A stretch of DNA of 64,000 bases from Protonemura montana (taxonomy: Eukaryota > Arthropoda > Insecta > Plecoptera > Nemouridae): the NCBI GenBank assembly GCA_947568835.1, contig OX387606.1:2666001-2730000 (forward strand), read 5' to 3'. Both the position numbers and the translations under genes were made by a program. Positions 32,721-44,729 of the stretch are shown here, in pieces. Every line of letters begins with the position of its first letter. Within the stretch, counting starts at the first letter, position 1. The notes under the pieces are model-generated. The model ran no database searches. It saw only the letters and a program-made list of their open reading frames with translations, and was not told the DNA's origin.

Positions 32721-35700
32721 AGTCTACTTGCATGACATACTTCTAGGACGGTCAAGGAATTAGCGCTACGTGTGTTTGTGTTTTCCCCCAAAATGGCCGA
32801 ACCCGTAAAGCACGGGCCGTGCAGAGCGGCTTCATACCACGAAGCTGGAAGATCTGAAAGTTCTGCGTAGGCGCTTGATTGGGCGCGCTAGAACTTCCAC
32901 GGCTAGGGAACCTACACTTGAACCTGTCAAATATCGCTGAGACGCAGACAGCTGTTCCTTGGATGTTATCTTGAAACTTTTTAAAACTTTTAATGGCTGA
33001 AAAATGCTAACGCGCAAAAGATGGATATGAACTACGAAGTGTGGGTTAAAAATAAACCTATAATAACGTAAGCTGGCCTTCAATACAAATCCTGCGCAGA
33101 CGAAGATCGTTTAAACTCCTGTCTTGCTGATATTCTTGTGTTAATGTTAAGCAATGTCTTCTAGCTCCAGTTGTTCATTCAGGGTGTGGGGATATCAACA
33201 AGTACCGATGTACCATAAAGAGGCGGGGAACGCAATGGGGCAGAGAAAGATATGGCTGGGTGGTGACTAGCGGGGCTTGATTCGAGTGATTGAAGTTATC
33301 ATTATCGAAGAGGGGGCCTAACTACGGGGTTGGGGTTGTCGAAGACGTCTCTTCCAGACCACGGAACTGATGCTAGATAAACTGGAAAGCTAAGAGACAC
33401 CCCAGAGTGCAGAGACGCACTGTTACCCCAAGGGTCAGTGCGCCTACTGGCGGTGAATTTATCAGTCATAAGCACATCATACGTTCAGCCATCAGTTCGG
33501 TGAACATTTGCAAGAGTTCTTCAACTCTGTGTTTGAGCTAAAATGCACCCTACGTGCCAAGCCAGCGGGCAACGTTTTATGACGGACAGTAGAGTATTCT
33601 GACTCTCAATGTCGTCAGCTAGAAATGGGATCCTGCCTGACCTCTTCACGCTTGCTGGAACGGGACACGGCGAGACAAAATACAAGAAAATACAAACAAA
33701 AAGACATTGTCAAGCTGAAAGAAAGTGTGCCCCCTATAGCGCCAATCCCTCGACCTGCCCTTTACTTAACTTGACCTCAGCGATGTGCTGGTGGTTTCCA
33801 CGATTGGTTTACTTTCCTTCCTTGGAGAACCGTTGTAACCGCCTGACTCGGCCGGGATGCATGCATGCATCGGGATGCATCGGGCTGGGATGCAGCGAGT
33901 GGATGATAATGATGCAATCCATCTTGGACATCTTTTGAACACTTGGCATGCGATCTCTCCTGCAATGATCGGGAAATCAGGAATACATGCAGGATTGACA
34001 TGCTTTTAAGTATAATTGCAAGACATTCATTGACAGCCATGCGAGTTTGTTTCTGGTCCATATCAATCTTATAAATAGCGCACAAAACATATTAAAGATA
34101 TGGGAAATATCCTAGAGAGTTTTGGAAAGCAAAACAGCTGATGGTTTGCATGCCATCTTGTGGATTCATCTGCAGGATCAGCGAGACAAGATGCGACAAT
34201 TAAAACGTGCGTAATTACAAAATAAAACAGAAATTGAGCTTACAAATATTTGTTTTTCATATGTATTGCAATGAAATTACAATTACACTAATGGCTATTT
34301 CAAAACTCTCACCGAGTTTTGTTGCGCAATACTGAAACCTTACCAGCAAAGCATTCGGTTAAATATTAGTGCATTGGTCTGTACATCTTTACTAATATAT
34401 TAATTGAGAGTTTTATGTCACTTACATACAGTTGGTTTTGTCAGAATATGCCCACTCATAGCTCAATAAATCAAGTTTTCTAATCACCCTGCTAGCGGGT
34501 CGAGCAGGTATCCACCGGACGGTTTTCTGGCACAATATGGCGGAGATCGGCCTAATGAAGGCTACGGACGGCGCGTGCGGCTAAACCCATGGTAGAACAA
34601 TGTCGGCAAATTGCGACCGACGTCGGGGATTTATTTGAAAAGTGAAAATTATCAATAAATTCGATAAAACGAAAGGCCGATGAAAAAAATGATGAGATAA
34701 GCGGAGATTATTATCGAAAATAAACGTAATCGTTAATTTTCCTATGTACCACCCGCTGGTCGTTTTTAAATAACTTATCTCTTATTGTAATAATTCGAAT
34801 AGGTATTGTTTTCTGGCCTGGCCTTCAATCAGACCGAGCCAGCGAAACTACTTTCATAGAACGAGACGAAACTTGAGTATCCGCGCAGTGTGCATAATAT
34901 GTTTGAAAATTCCAAGTGGAACCAAATATAAAACTTACGGGACGGCGCTGATCGCGATTTGAGGAAATATTACACGCATTTTTTCGATTTTTTCGGAGGT
35001 ATTTCGGGCACGTTTATCTCCATTGCCGTGAAACAAAGATGGAAGTTGGCACGTGTCCTCGGCGGATTTCATTAAGATGTTCAGATAGAAACACAGATGT
35101 GTGGGCGAAACTTGAGATGGGATGAGTACCAAACCAAACTGGATGGGCGAAAGACTTGCGGAATTACATCGGCGTGGTGGAAAGGAGTTGCCCGTCAATT
35201 TCTGGGCCGACACGTTCCGTGCGAGGCTAGCTTGACCTCGCCGGTCGCCAATCGCCCTCTACTCACAAATCGCGTCGCTAGCTATGAGCGTGGCCATAAT
35301 ATGCAACCAATTTATCACTAACAGATTCTGCATGAAGCTTGCATGCGATTCAAATATACTTTGCCTATTTTAATTTCACTTGGAAATGTAATTTCGCACG
35401 ATCTGTCGCTGCTAGCATTGGTCTGCACCTTGGGTAGATGACATTCCAACCCTAGGTATGTAATAGTAACGTTCAAAGGCACTGGTATAAAACCTTGGCA
35501 TCGTTGGTCTAGTATCAAAATATTGAATCAAATTGCAATACTGTTTTATGAAAATATGGTCTTGTTTGACGCTGGAAAATACAGTTAAATTTGCATATAA
35601 GCGTTTAGTTATTCAGGTAGCATGTCGTTGCACTCGCGACAAGCCTCTCCAAGATCTGTTTCTATCATAGTGTTAGTAATATGTTTCACACTCACGGTTT

Positions 35701-37070
35701 AATTCGCCTTCAGTAATCTTCTTGAGCTATTACTCTACAAATTCGCTGCCGATCAGTGCTGGCCAAATCCGGGCTGTTTCGAAGAGCACGACTCTCTACG
35801 TCTACAGTGCTCGCTTAAGTTCGGCTCAATGACCAGCTCAGAGAGGCGCTGTGACATCGGCATGGTGCGCTGAGGAGGGATGGGGACTACCGCCCCTACT
35901 CCAGGTAATTAGCCGTAGTACTTTCAAATCATCCAGCGAATTCAAGGCAATCAGCATTTGCCATACTCTATCAAATCGTTCAATAACCTACAGTACTTTA
36001 ATATCCACGATGATTGCCCATAGTTATGAACAGCTTGAATTCAATTTTCTGGAATACATTTGTTAACCTCTTTAGGGCCCGGCAACTTGTTTTAAATAAA
36101 AGCAATTCATTTTTCGGCCACCCGCAAAGAAGCATGCATTTGGTGGTGTGATTTTTCTGTTACCTTTTAAAAGCCTGGGCCCTAGGAAAATGCTAGACAC
36201 TGTTTCGTCTACATATTCTTACATTGCTGGGGGGAGAAAACATTGTCTTAGATAAACATGTCGTTTCGGAATTGCAGTTGTCTAATGCTTCGATGCTCAT
36301 GTTTCGAGGGATCACATTCATGTTATTGAACAATTATTACTTATTATTAATAACTATTAGTGCAGTGATTTAACTCGGCGAATTGTCATCAGCGTGAACA
36401 TTATATTCGCTCGGTAGGGGATCTAGCAATGCGTAACGTATGTCTAGATATAGTCTAAAAGTGAGGGCAAATGACAGAAGTTGTTTCCTTCTGTCCCACG
36501 CGTCAGACAGAGACAGAGCCTAACCCAAGCCGCGGTGTGTGAGAGAGAAAATACTGTCATGTTATGATTCTCTCAAATACCTGCTTAATACACTTTCCAT
36601 CAAGGCAATGCTCGTACATAACTATCGAACTTCTCAAGGTTTTTTTTTAGGCCCGTTGGTCTTCAGCAAATCCTGACAGCTCCTGGTTGTTTCCTTAGGT
36701 TCCTCTCCACAATATCACTGTTAATCAGTCCACGCTATGACCCGAAGATCATGCTAGCGTCTTGGAAGTCAGTCTTTCATTCACCCAAGCCAGACCCGCC
36801 ATTCACACCCTGTTGTAACATCTTGCGTCGTCAAACACCAAAACTCAATCAATTACTTGCCTAAGTAGCGAATTGTCCACCTAATTGCAGCATGGGGGAA
36901 GAATATGACGATTTGTTATCTGCGGCAAAAATCAGCAAGAAAACAATGAATGGTGTTTTCCTCATGATCGCTATGGTGAATTAAGAACTGCCCCATGGAG
37001 GCAACAGTTCTATTAGATACAAGTTGGTCCAGTGCTTGGATGGCTGTTCAATTTACTAACATCAAATTAT
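32720..37070. other. Gene-poor stretch
   Basis: No frame here shows recognisable protein sequence. Two parts are CpG-rich (about 33.2-33.9 and 34.5-35.3 kb) and could hold promoters or exons I cannot read; an ATGGCGGAG lies at 34,538. The AT-rich remainder looks like ordinary intergenic DNA. Confidence 0.4.
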
Positions 37071-37076
37071 CGAGGG

Positions 37077-37102
37077 GGAGGGGGGGGGGGGGGGGGGGGG
37101 GG
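37077..37102. repeat. Homopolymer G tract
   Basis: GAGGG followed by more than 20 consecutive G residues. Confidence 0.95.
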
Positions 37103-37159
37103 CTAAAAATATCAAATTCTGAAGATTAAAATCGTTTCATTATCAGTTAGTATCAGTTA

Positions 37160-37282
37160 TGAGGGCCCTTCACTGGGATCACAGAAGTTAAGCAACACTG
37201 CGCTGGGTCAGGTATTGGATGGGTGACCATCGAACGGTTTGACGTGTTGGAAACACCGGTCCTCGTGAGATCACAGCCGGTT
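37160..37282 (+). mobile_element. 5S-derived SINE, head fragment D
   Basis: GATCACAGAAGTTAAGCAAC through TATTGGATGGGTGACCATC, then directly a second head start (GAACGGTTTGACGTGTTGG, AAACACCGGTCCTCGTGAGA). Two head pieces are joined in permuted order, as from a tandem of heads; no SINE body follows. Confidence 0.75.
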
Positions 37283-37284
37283 TA

Positions 37285-38000
37285 GTATCCAAAAACTCGT
37301 CTTTTTGTTTGATATTGGATTCCGTTTAACCCCTTCAGAAAATCTGGTCCAAATTTTCCTTTTACCTCAAGGTATTTCAAGGTTTTTGAACCTTATCATT
37401 AAGCATGATTAGTGATTTCATTGATAACTAGTACAATTATTTAAATAAACAAACAGGCGCAAAATGATAAATAAATGCAAAATCATTTTCGTCTGGACTA
37501 GGTCCAAGACTTTTCCTCTACACACTAACGGCACATCCAGACCAGCTGTTCTGGCGCAAGGAACGGTAGAATCGTCGAGTAGAATAACGGTAGAAACGAA
37601 CGGGAAATGACAACGCCGTAACGCAACGCAATTCTGTGTGCTTGCATGTGGTGTGAGTTGCATACATACAGGCGACAGCAGTGGATAAACCAAAAAATCG
37701 TATCGATGCTGGGTACTGAACGCCGTTTAACCTCTTCAGAAAATCCGGTCCACATTTTACTTTTACCTGATGGTACCTCTGTATGTTCTTATCATTTTTT
37801 AAGATTTTTGAGTTGGGCTAGGTTTTCGTTTCGTAGTTACAGCCGGTTTAGTAATTCAAGATAGAAAGAAATCGTGTCGTTGTTGGGTGTTGGATGCTTT
37901 TAAACCCATTTAGGAAATTCAGGGACAAAATTTCATCCTACCTCAAAGTACCTCTTTATTTTTTATCATTTTGCAAGATTTTTTAATCTGACACGATTTC
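37285..38000. repeat. Diverged tandem repeat (about 170-370 bp apart, three copies)
   Basis: Three related stretches near 37,310, 37,690 and 37,860 share a GGATNCCGTTTAACC-like start, TTCAGAAAATC(T/C)GGTCC, TTTTACCT and CTTATCATTTT. One relative lies inverted at 27.05-27.19 kb. No coding frame. Confidence 0.5.
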
Positions 38001-38161
38001 TTATACGAATCCAACACGATTCCAATATTTTTTGGTAAGAACTTAAAATTGGAATAGACCGTTCTTTTGGTTTGCATTTCGAAGGCAATTTCATTTTACC
38101 AACAACTTCTCCTTTCACTAGTCGTCTGAATGCAACGACTTGTGATTCATGTAACGTCTCC

Positions 38162-38745
38162 TTACCACTTAAAGTTTCCTTTCATGTGCAAACTTAAGAT
38201 ATCCCACAGATTTGGGGATAGAAAAGAAATTTGAGGCACCATGAGATTTCTGTTATCTTCAAAGCTTTTCAGCGTATCTTTCGAGATTGCAGTATCTATC
38301 CTTCTGACTGTTTCGTAACCAACACAGTGACCACCAGCGTTAAAAAGGTTAACGAGGGTTTTTGACCGCATAGCTTGATGTAGCGTCTTTGCAAGGGCAA
38401 TGTGCTTCGGAGTCTTCTTACGACCCCTGGATGTAAGAAAGACAATATCTTGAGCTATGCTTAAAAGTTTCGTTCGAATTTAATGGCTTTCCCATTCATC
38501 GCCATCGCCACCACAGCAGATAAGACGCAAAAGAAGATACAAATTGGATGGAACCACCTTTTCAGCGTGCTCGGTGGTGAAGTCCCCAATAATGTCATGG
38601 CCGGGTAAATTCTTCAGGTCACTACGTAATTTCAAAGACACCAAATAGAGGAAGGAAAATAATTGTGCTTCTGAGCTATCTGCATCGAATGTCGGTATAA
38701 TTTCCTTGATTTTGTAGATGGGCGTAGTATGGCTATGTGCTTAGG
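38162..38745 (-). pseudogene. Broken transposon-associated ORF
   Basis: Minus-strand frames resemble a protein found in many copies in invertebrate genomes, from memory; I cannot name the family. Readable blocks: SHTTPIYKIKEIIPTFDADS, then EKVVPSNLYLLLRL, a stop/frame change near 38,480, then LSIAQDIVFLTSRGRKKTPK, HIALAKTLHQAMRSKTLV and FNAGGHCVGYETVRRIDTAI. The frame decays after 38,240. At least one stop and probably a shift make it a pseudogene. Confidence 0.5.
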
Positions 38746-39177
38746 GGGAAAAAGCAATGACGATTCTCTTCATGATAACGGGTTAACAATCTTAACACGT
38801 GATTGCAAATATTTCTTCACTTTCTCGCCGAAATGATTGTTCGAGAAAGGACTGGGCTCAAGATCCATTGAAAGTAACATAAAAGCATAAAAAATACATG
38901 AAATATCGCCCACACTTGAAGTTCATGTGCCCCTGCAGCTTACAATGTCGCCTGCACTACACTTTCGCACAGGGTAAAAAAAAATAAGGTAGCTTTACTT
39001 TAACACGCGCTTATACAATTAAAACCATCAACTAGAAATTGACGCATTACATTACAACGTTAGCAAGCTTCAAATGAGGTAAATATATGCCCTTCTATCC
39101 GTTCGACACCATTCAACGGAACACTTCCACACTACAATACGAACGATTTGTCCAATCGCTTCCAAATACAAATCAGT

Positions 39178-39950
39178 CAGTGATGTATTGGTCAATACAC
39201 GTGGGTGTACGCAGTCCACCCACTATTAATTTTATTTTTGGCCGTACCCCCACTTTGCATTTTTGAGGGAACGCAGTATTAAATTATGATTATTCGAAAT
39301 ATCGTGCACTTCTTTATTTTCAAGACGAAAATATCCCAGTTAAGGGTTTCATTCCTAATAATTCACTTACTGAAAAATAGACCTAGCAAGAATGCCACTG
39401 TATGCGAACGTACTAAGAGTAGGTAGACTGGAATTATGTCGGCGTCGCGACTCACAACAAAGGGGTTAGTTAGAACCATATTACTATTATCACGTAGGGA
39501 AGTCGGTAGCCGCTTTCGCGGCGTCGCAAGGTGGTGCAAGCTCTCAGAAGCAAACCCGCTTCAAATAATAAGAATTCGCAGGAAAGACAAAAATACAAAC
39601 AATAACCTAATTGCCACATACGAGCCGCACTGGACGATTTGGTTCAATTCAAGATGCAGAAGAGGAAGCAAGTGGATTTGCGTTCCCTTTTGGGGCCTTG
39701 CTCCTCCTAAAAAACCAAAATTTGGTTTGGGGTCATTCCAAGCCCAATTTAATCGTAAACTCGTAGACTGACTCCAAAAAAACCTTAGAATAAAAATGCA
39801 CTTAGAGCTGCACCCAAACCCCCTATTTCCCACTCTTTCGGTGCATTCGCCTTGGGTCTCCTCCTCCCCCCCCCCTTCCCCGCCCACCGACACAAATATT
39901 TGGTCATTTTTGCGTACCCCCACTAAAAATTTTACGAATACATCATTGCA
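39178..39950. mobile_element. Possible non-autonomous DNA element with inverted ends
   Basis: Left TGATGTATTGGT ... GTGGGTGTACGC and right, inverted, TGATGTATTCGT ... GTGGGGGTACGC, about 770 bp apart. The inner frames are not recognisable. No clear target duplication. Confidence 0.4.
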
Positions 39951-39989
39951 AATCACCATTGGCCACTAAGCATACAGAAACTAGGACTC

Positions 39990-40480
39990 TTGTCAGAACC
40001 CTTTCTACAGCCTCGAAGAATACCTTACCACAATCACACCTACCATCTTTCCTTCGACTCCAAACTCCGAACCTTCCCCCTTTAACAATCCTTTCTACTC
40101 AATGAACACCTCTCCAGAAATTTATAAATGAGTAAATGTGTAAAATATTCCATTGTTCTCATTTAACAATCCTATCTACTTTCAATCTTTTGTGAACCAC
40201 CACCTGACTGTTAACCTGACGTAGCCCACATGCATAATGTACCTGTAACGAGTTAATTATTATTATTATTTTATTTGCTATCATTGCCACTATTATCATT
40301 ATTATAATGATTACTATTTTACTTATTACCATTATTCTTATTTTATTATATTATTTTCAGGTAGTACTTATAGGATATAATTTATCTTATTCAACATGTT
40401 ATTTACTCATATTACCCTTCTAAGTTACTACACTGCCATTTCTGTACAGTTCCTAGCTCATACAAATACAATACAATATA
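39990..40480 (+). mobile_element. LINE 3' end, decayed
   Basis: Aligns by eye with 51.75-52.2 kb: CACAATCACAC, CTTCGACTCCAAACT, AACAATCCTTTCTACTC, then a 3' UTR ending in ATT-repeats and AATACAATACAATATA. The matching peptide (FDSKLR...LLNNP) is that of a reverse transcriptase C-terminus; this copy has internal stops. Confidence 0.5.
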
Positions 40481-40665
40481 ATTCACAAGCATTTTTTTCC
40501 ACCAGGAGCTTGCGACATATTCAACAACTACCTATCGTTCATTAACACTTTCATTCCCCACTTCTCAACAGAGAGACACTGCAAATATACATGTCAACTA
40601 TTATGACAACTGATAAGCCCAACAGATGCCTCTAGCTCAACTATTATTTATGTTTCTTGTGTTTC

Positions 40666-43068
40666 TTATTGCTGACGTTTCTTAGTATTTTTCATCCCCC
40701 TGGGGTCAATATCCAAGTGCTGATTCAGGTTCTTCTCACAGATGAATGGGAAGGAATCGTCGAGTGAGATGCAGTCCAGGTCGACCAGGTGCTTGTCTCG
40801 TGTGATCCCCCCGCAGTTCTCCAACCCGCCGCGATTGTCCGGCTCGCCTTGGCGCCACTTGTTGAAACCGGACGCCGCTACTGCGGTGCCTGGTGGGAGA
40901 GACATCGAAACTGTTATGTTGATGATTGATTTGTGTTGTCTAACGAGTAACGACGCACTATTTTGACAACGGCCCATTAGGTTATCGTTACGAATAAATA
41001 TCGTTGCGTGTATATCAATCGTTGAGGTAAATATTGATGAGATCTTTTGAGCATGAAAAGTCTCATTAGAGAGTAGCATACGAAAAATATCGAAATTAAA
41101 TTTCATACGTCAGTGCCTCCACTTAACGGCGTGTTCCGGTACTCTGCATTTCTGTCGGTAAAGTAGTCATTTGGTGGCCATCTTTCACGCAGAGACTGTA
41201 ACATTAATGTTCTGTCTCTACCTAGAACCTGCACACTCAACGGTTTAACATTAACGTTCTGTCTCTACCTAGAACCTGCACACTCAACGGTTTAACATTA
41301 ACGTTCTGTCTCTACCTAGAACCTACACACTCAACGGTTTAACATTAACGTTCTGTCTCTACCTAGAACCTACACACTCAACGGTTTAACATTAACGTTC
41401 TGTCTCTACCTAGAACCTGCACACTCAACGGTTTAACATTAACGTTCTGTCTCTACCTAGAACCTGCACACTCAACGGTTTAACATTAACGTTCTGTCTC
41501 TACCTAGAACCTGCACACTCAACGGTTTAACATTAACGTTCTGTCTCTACCTAGAACCTACACACTCAACGGTTTAACATTAACGTTCTGTCTCTACCTA
41601 GAACCTGCACACTCAACGGTTTAACAGTAACGTTCTGTCTCTACCTAGAACCTGCACACTCAACGCTGTAACATTAACGTTCTGCCTCTACCTATAACCT
41701 GCACACTCAAACCTGTAATATTGTTGAGGGACCTTGCACCCCATGCAAATATGGTGAATGGCATCTTTATTTGATATGGTATCAGTGTTTTAATAATAAA
41801 AAAGTAGTACAAATCGGCAACAATTACCATCAACTGTCATCCAGTGCCCTTCGATGTCAGAGTCCTTGATTCCCACATGGAGGACGTCGTAACCCCGAGA
41901 AGGGACCGGACTGAAGGGCGGAAGTCGTTTGAAGAGAAGAGCCACCAAGTTCGCCTCGTCCTTCGAGTTGACAACCACCAGCTCGGCACCTTCTCTCGCG
42001 CACACGGCGCTGGCGATCTCCCAAGGGACCCGCTCGCGGTGTAGCTTGTACGAACTCTCGGGGGGATCGAGCACCGACGGGAACGTCTCGTAGACATCAG
42101 GTGTGCTAGGCACGGGCCTGGGCGTGGGCGTGGGCGCGTTCGTAGGTGCAGGTGTGGGTGCAGGTATGGGTGCAGGTGTGGGTGCGGGCGGAATGGGCAC
42201 AGGGGAGGGATCGGGAGCGACCGGCTGAACGATCTGCTTCTCGCAGATGAAACGGGAGAAATGGAAGGCACAGGCGAGGTTGTTGAATCGCATTGAACGC
42301 AGCAGAGCGCCGCAGTGGACTGGTCGGGGGTGGTCGGGGCTAGGTTGGTTCGGGGCCCACTCCACCCAGCCGGTGTTTTCCAAATTGCCGCCTGCGAGAA
42401 CATCAACGCAATGAGAATTTTAAGAGCAATTTTAAGATTAAAACGAATTGTCGTTTACTTTCAACATGATTGTCACGGCTCTTCTTGCAGTTTATTCGTG
42501 TACAGGAGGGAAATGTTAGGACGAAATCATTCCCTGCGCAATCACGAACTGATCGATATACTGTGCGAATTATCTGGACCTCGCAGATATTAATGCGTTC
42601 CGAACTAAAAAATAGTGGCAGATAAGGCACTTGCATTCGACTCCATGATTACATAAAATTAAACGACTCTTCGTGTAGAACAGTCGTCAGACGAATTCCA
42701 ATGATCGTGTTCATGACCCACTTACCCAGAACGGTTACCCAGTGTCCGATGTGACCTTTGCAGTGCATTCCAATGTGGAACTGGTCGAGGTGAGCCGGCT
42801 TCTTGGGCGTCGGCGTTGTTCGGCTGATGAGCGTGTGAGCAATGTCTGCTTCTTCCTGCGAGTTGATGACTATCAGGTGACCCCCCTCCCCACTGCAGAT
42901 GGGCCCTGCCTGCTCCCATGTTCGGTAACTAGGATGAAGCTTGTAGGCACTGCTTGGGTGCGGGTTGGTGGTCGTGGGGAACGTCTCGTAGCCGTCGGGG
43001 TATTTGACGCCAGTCACGACGCTTATCAAAGCGAGGGCCAGTAAAGCCAACAATACCATCGTGTGCAT
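40666..43068 (-). CDS. Two-domain C-type lectin (immulectin/hemolymph LPS-binding type)
   Basis: Secreted pattern-recognition lectin that in insects binds microbial sugars in hemolymph. Exons: 42726-43068, 41828-42391, 40666-40889; both junctions are phase 1, giving 376 aa. The start at 43068 is preferred because a TTTGCAG acceptor ends at 43083, just upstream, so a non-coding first exon probably lies near 43.4 kb (AAAGGTAAGTT donor). Signal peptide MHTMVLLALLALALISVVTG. Domain 1 (about 24-170): YETFPTT, YKLHPSYRTWEQA, LIVINSQEEAD, FHIGMH, HWVTVLG, WVEWAPNQPS, FICEK; no EPN/QPD sugar motif. A Pro/Ala/Thr linker follows (about 172-215). Domain 2: YETFPSV, VVVNSKDEANL, HVGIKD, HWMTVDG, FNKWRQGEPDN (EPD in the sugar-binding position), CGGITRDKHLVDLDC, FICEK. 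A basic tail ends the protein. Confidence 0.93.
40925..40975 (-). mobile_element. 5S-SINE tail fragment
   Basis: TTTGTGTTGTCTAACGAG, GACGCACTATTTTGACA match the minus-strand tail of the 5S-SINE (GTGGTGTTTAACGACGCACTGTTTTGACA). It sits in lectin intron 2. Confidence 0.6.
40976..41200. mobile_element. MITE relative (one arm and loop)
   Basis: Same family as 23.7-24.1 kb: loop TCAATCGTTGAGGTAAAT and GAGCATGAAAAG, then one arm (AAATATCGAAATTAAATTTC, CACTTAACGGCGTG, CATTTGGTGGCCATCTTTC, ACGCAGAGACTGTAACATTA). The other arm is missing; its outer end has turned into the 47-bp array. Confidence 0.75.
41200..41715. repeat. 47-bp minisatellite grown from a MITE end
   Basis: About 11 copies of a 47-bp unit: AACATTAACGTTCTGTCTC, TACCTAGAACC, TGCACACTCAACGGTTT. 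The same sequence once forms the terminal repeat of the MITE at 24.06-24.10 kb (TAACATTAACGTTGAAACTC, CTATAACCTACACTCAACGG). The array lies in lectin intron 2 and ends about 110 bases before exon 2. Confidence 0.95.
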
Positions 43069-43765
43069 GGCGCTGTGGAACACTGCAAAGTTGTGGTGAT
43101 TAGTTCCAGGCATTTCTTCTCATGCATTTTCCGAAGGGGATGAACGGATGGTCAAAGGTTGTGTGAGGAAAATAGTTCATTTTGATTACTACTTCTTGTT
43201 AGACTCTGTGGACCATGCAGATTAGATTTTCCCCTTGGTACACCTATTTTTAGTGCAAAAGCTGGGATCGGTTAATTTATAATTATAACACTTTACCCCG
43301 TTTATATTTAACTTCTTAAAAAAAAACTCAGGAGACAGACAAAAATGTTAAGCGAATCTTGAACTTACCTTTAAAATAAGGGATGATGAGATTTAAGCCT
43401 TTTTTCTTTCCGTAAGTTTGGTAAACAAGTGAAGTTGTCAGGATTTATTTAGGCAAGTGGAGAAAAATTTTAAAGAAATGCTACTGGAAATAAATCTGCT
43501 TACCAAAATGCGTCGCGGCGTTCTGCTCGGGTTTGTCGGAATACTAGTTGAATATTTGTAAACGCCCATCCTTATGTAGGACCGAGAGGTAATCAACTTG
43601 AAGATCGGCTCGGGTCGGTCCGGGTCAGGCACGCAAGTGGGTAATTCTAATTGCAATGTTTGGCCATGTATCGACCTTTGATAAACCCGATTAAACAAAA
43701 AGTGTGCAGAAAGTGAACTTGTAAGTCTGGCCACGAGGAGATCTGATCTCGGATTGTGACCGCAT

Positions 43766-44195
43766 TATTTGTATTTATTTATTTAGCCGTAATATACACG
43801 TGTTCCATGTGATAAAATCTCAAATTTAGCCTCGTCTTAAAATCTAAAAATGTATTTACATTTCTGAGATCGTCAGGTAGCGAATTTAAACATGTAATAC
43901 CATTAAAATAGAGTCCTGTTTGATAAAGCGCAGATTGAATGACTTAGAGCTAGCCGGTAGTTGTTTATACCTATTACTGTAGAGGTGGACTTTACTATTG
44001 GTGAACAATGTTACATTACATTTGACAAACATGATCGTTTCAAGTACGTACAGGCTAGGAAGAGTAAGAACATTGAACGTTTTCAAAACTCTCCGCCAGC
44101 TAGCGCTTCTGGGTTTACTTGCAATGACTCTTAATGCGTGCTTCTGGATTTTGAAAATCTTTGTCAGCTCAGAGGCGGCATTTTTCGGCATTTTT
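43766..44195 (-). mobile_element. LINE 3' end with frameshift
   Basis: Minus strand reads FKIQKHALRVIASKPR, FNVLTLPSLYVLETIMFVK, HLYSNRYKQLP: the C-terminal end of a non-LTR reverse transcriptase. A frameshift near 43,915 moves the end to another frame (GITCLNSLPDDLRN), and the copy ends in AAATAAATAAATAC. Broken and 5'-truncated. Confidence 0.7.
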
Positions 44196-44729
44196 CAGGA
44201 GATCTACATTTACTAGAAGGAGAAGGGGCTCTTCTTCTGGATCGATATTTTTTTCCGTTTGCTTGCTTCGTTTACTTCGAAGTCTTAAAAGCCCCGCGTT
44301 ACTTTGTTTGCACTACCCTTGTTTCGCTCATCAATGTGTTGACTTTCTATTCCCATGTTGATTGAAGGATGGATTTGGTAAACAAACTTTCTTTGCATTT
44401 TTGACACCTATTGAGCTTCTTTATGCTAACCACGATTTTTGTTCGCCTTTGCGTTCTTAAAAACTAACACGTCAAGCAACAATTTCAATCAATTTAGTCC
44501 AGTTTATTTCTTGCCAATTCTAATTCAAGGAATTTTGTTTTTATATTGGAACAGCTCCTCGGACCGCTCAGGTAGCTTTCACTACAGGGTTGACCTCGTT
44601 GGAGCACTAAACCTACCAGTCGGTCAGTTTAGATTTACGGTTTTTGTTCAATTTGCACTGAAAATCTAGACATTGCCTTCTATTGAAATACCGGGGACAG
44701 ACGAGACAGCTGGAGGCCATATTGCTTGA
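44196..44729. other. Upstream region of the receptor gene
   Basis: AT-rich with no gene I can support. Presumably includes the promoter and 5' UTR of the gustatory receptor; no core promoter element stands out. Confidence 0.3.

Noticed and set aside
34935..35321. ORFs of 74-92 codons on both strands in a CpG-rich stretch
   Set aside because: Neither looks like protein; no splice partners found. Kept only as a gene-poor region note.
39561..39959. 132-codon minus-strand ORF
   Set aside because: Lies across a candidate inverted-repeat element, includes a poly-G/Glu low-complexity part and shows no motif.
43438..43734. 98-codon minus-strand ORF upstream of the lectin
   Set aside because: No motif; more likely holds the lectin's 5' UTR or promoter.
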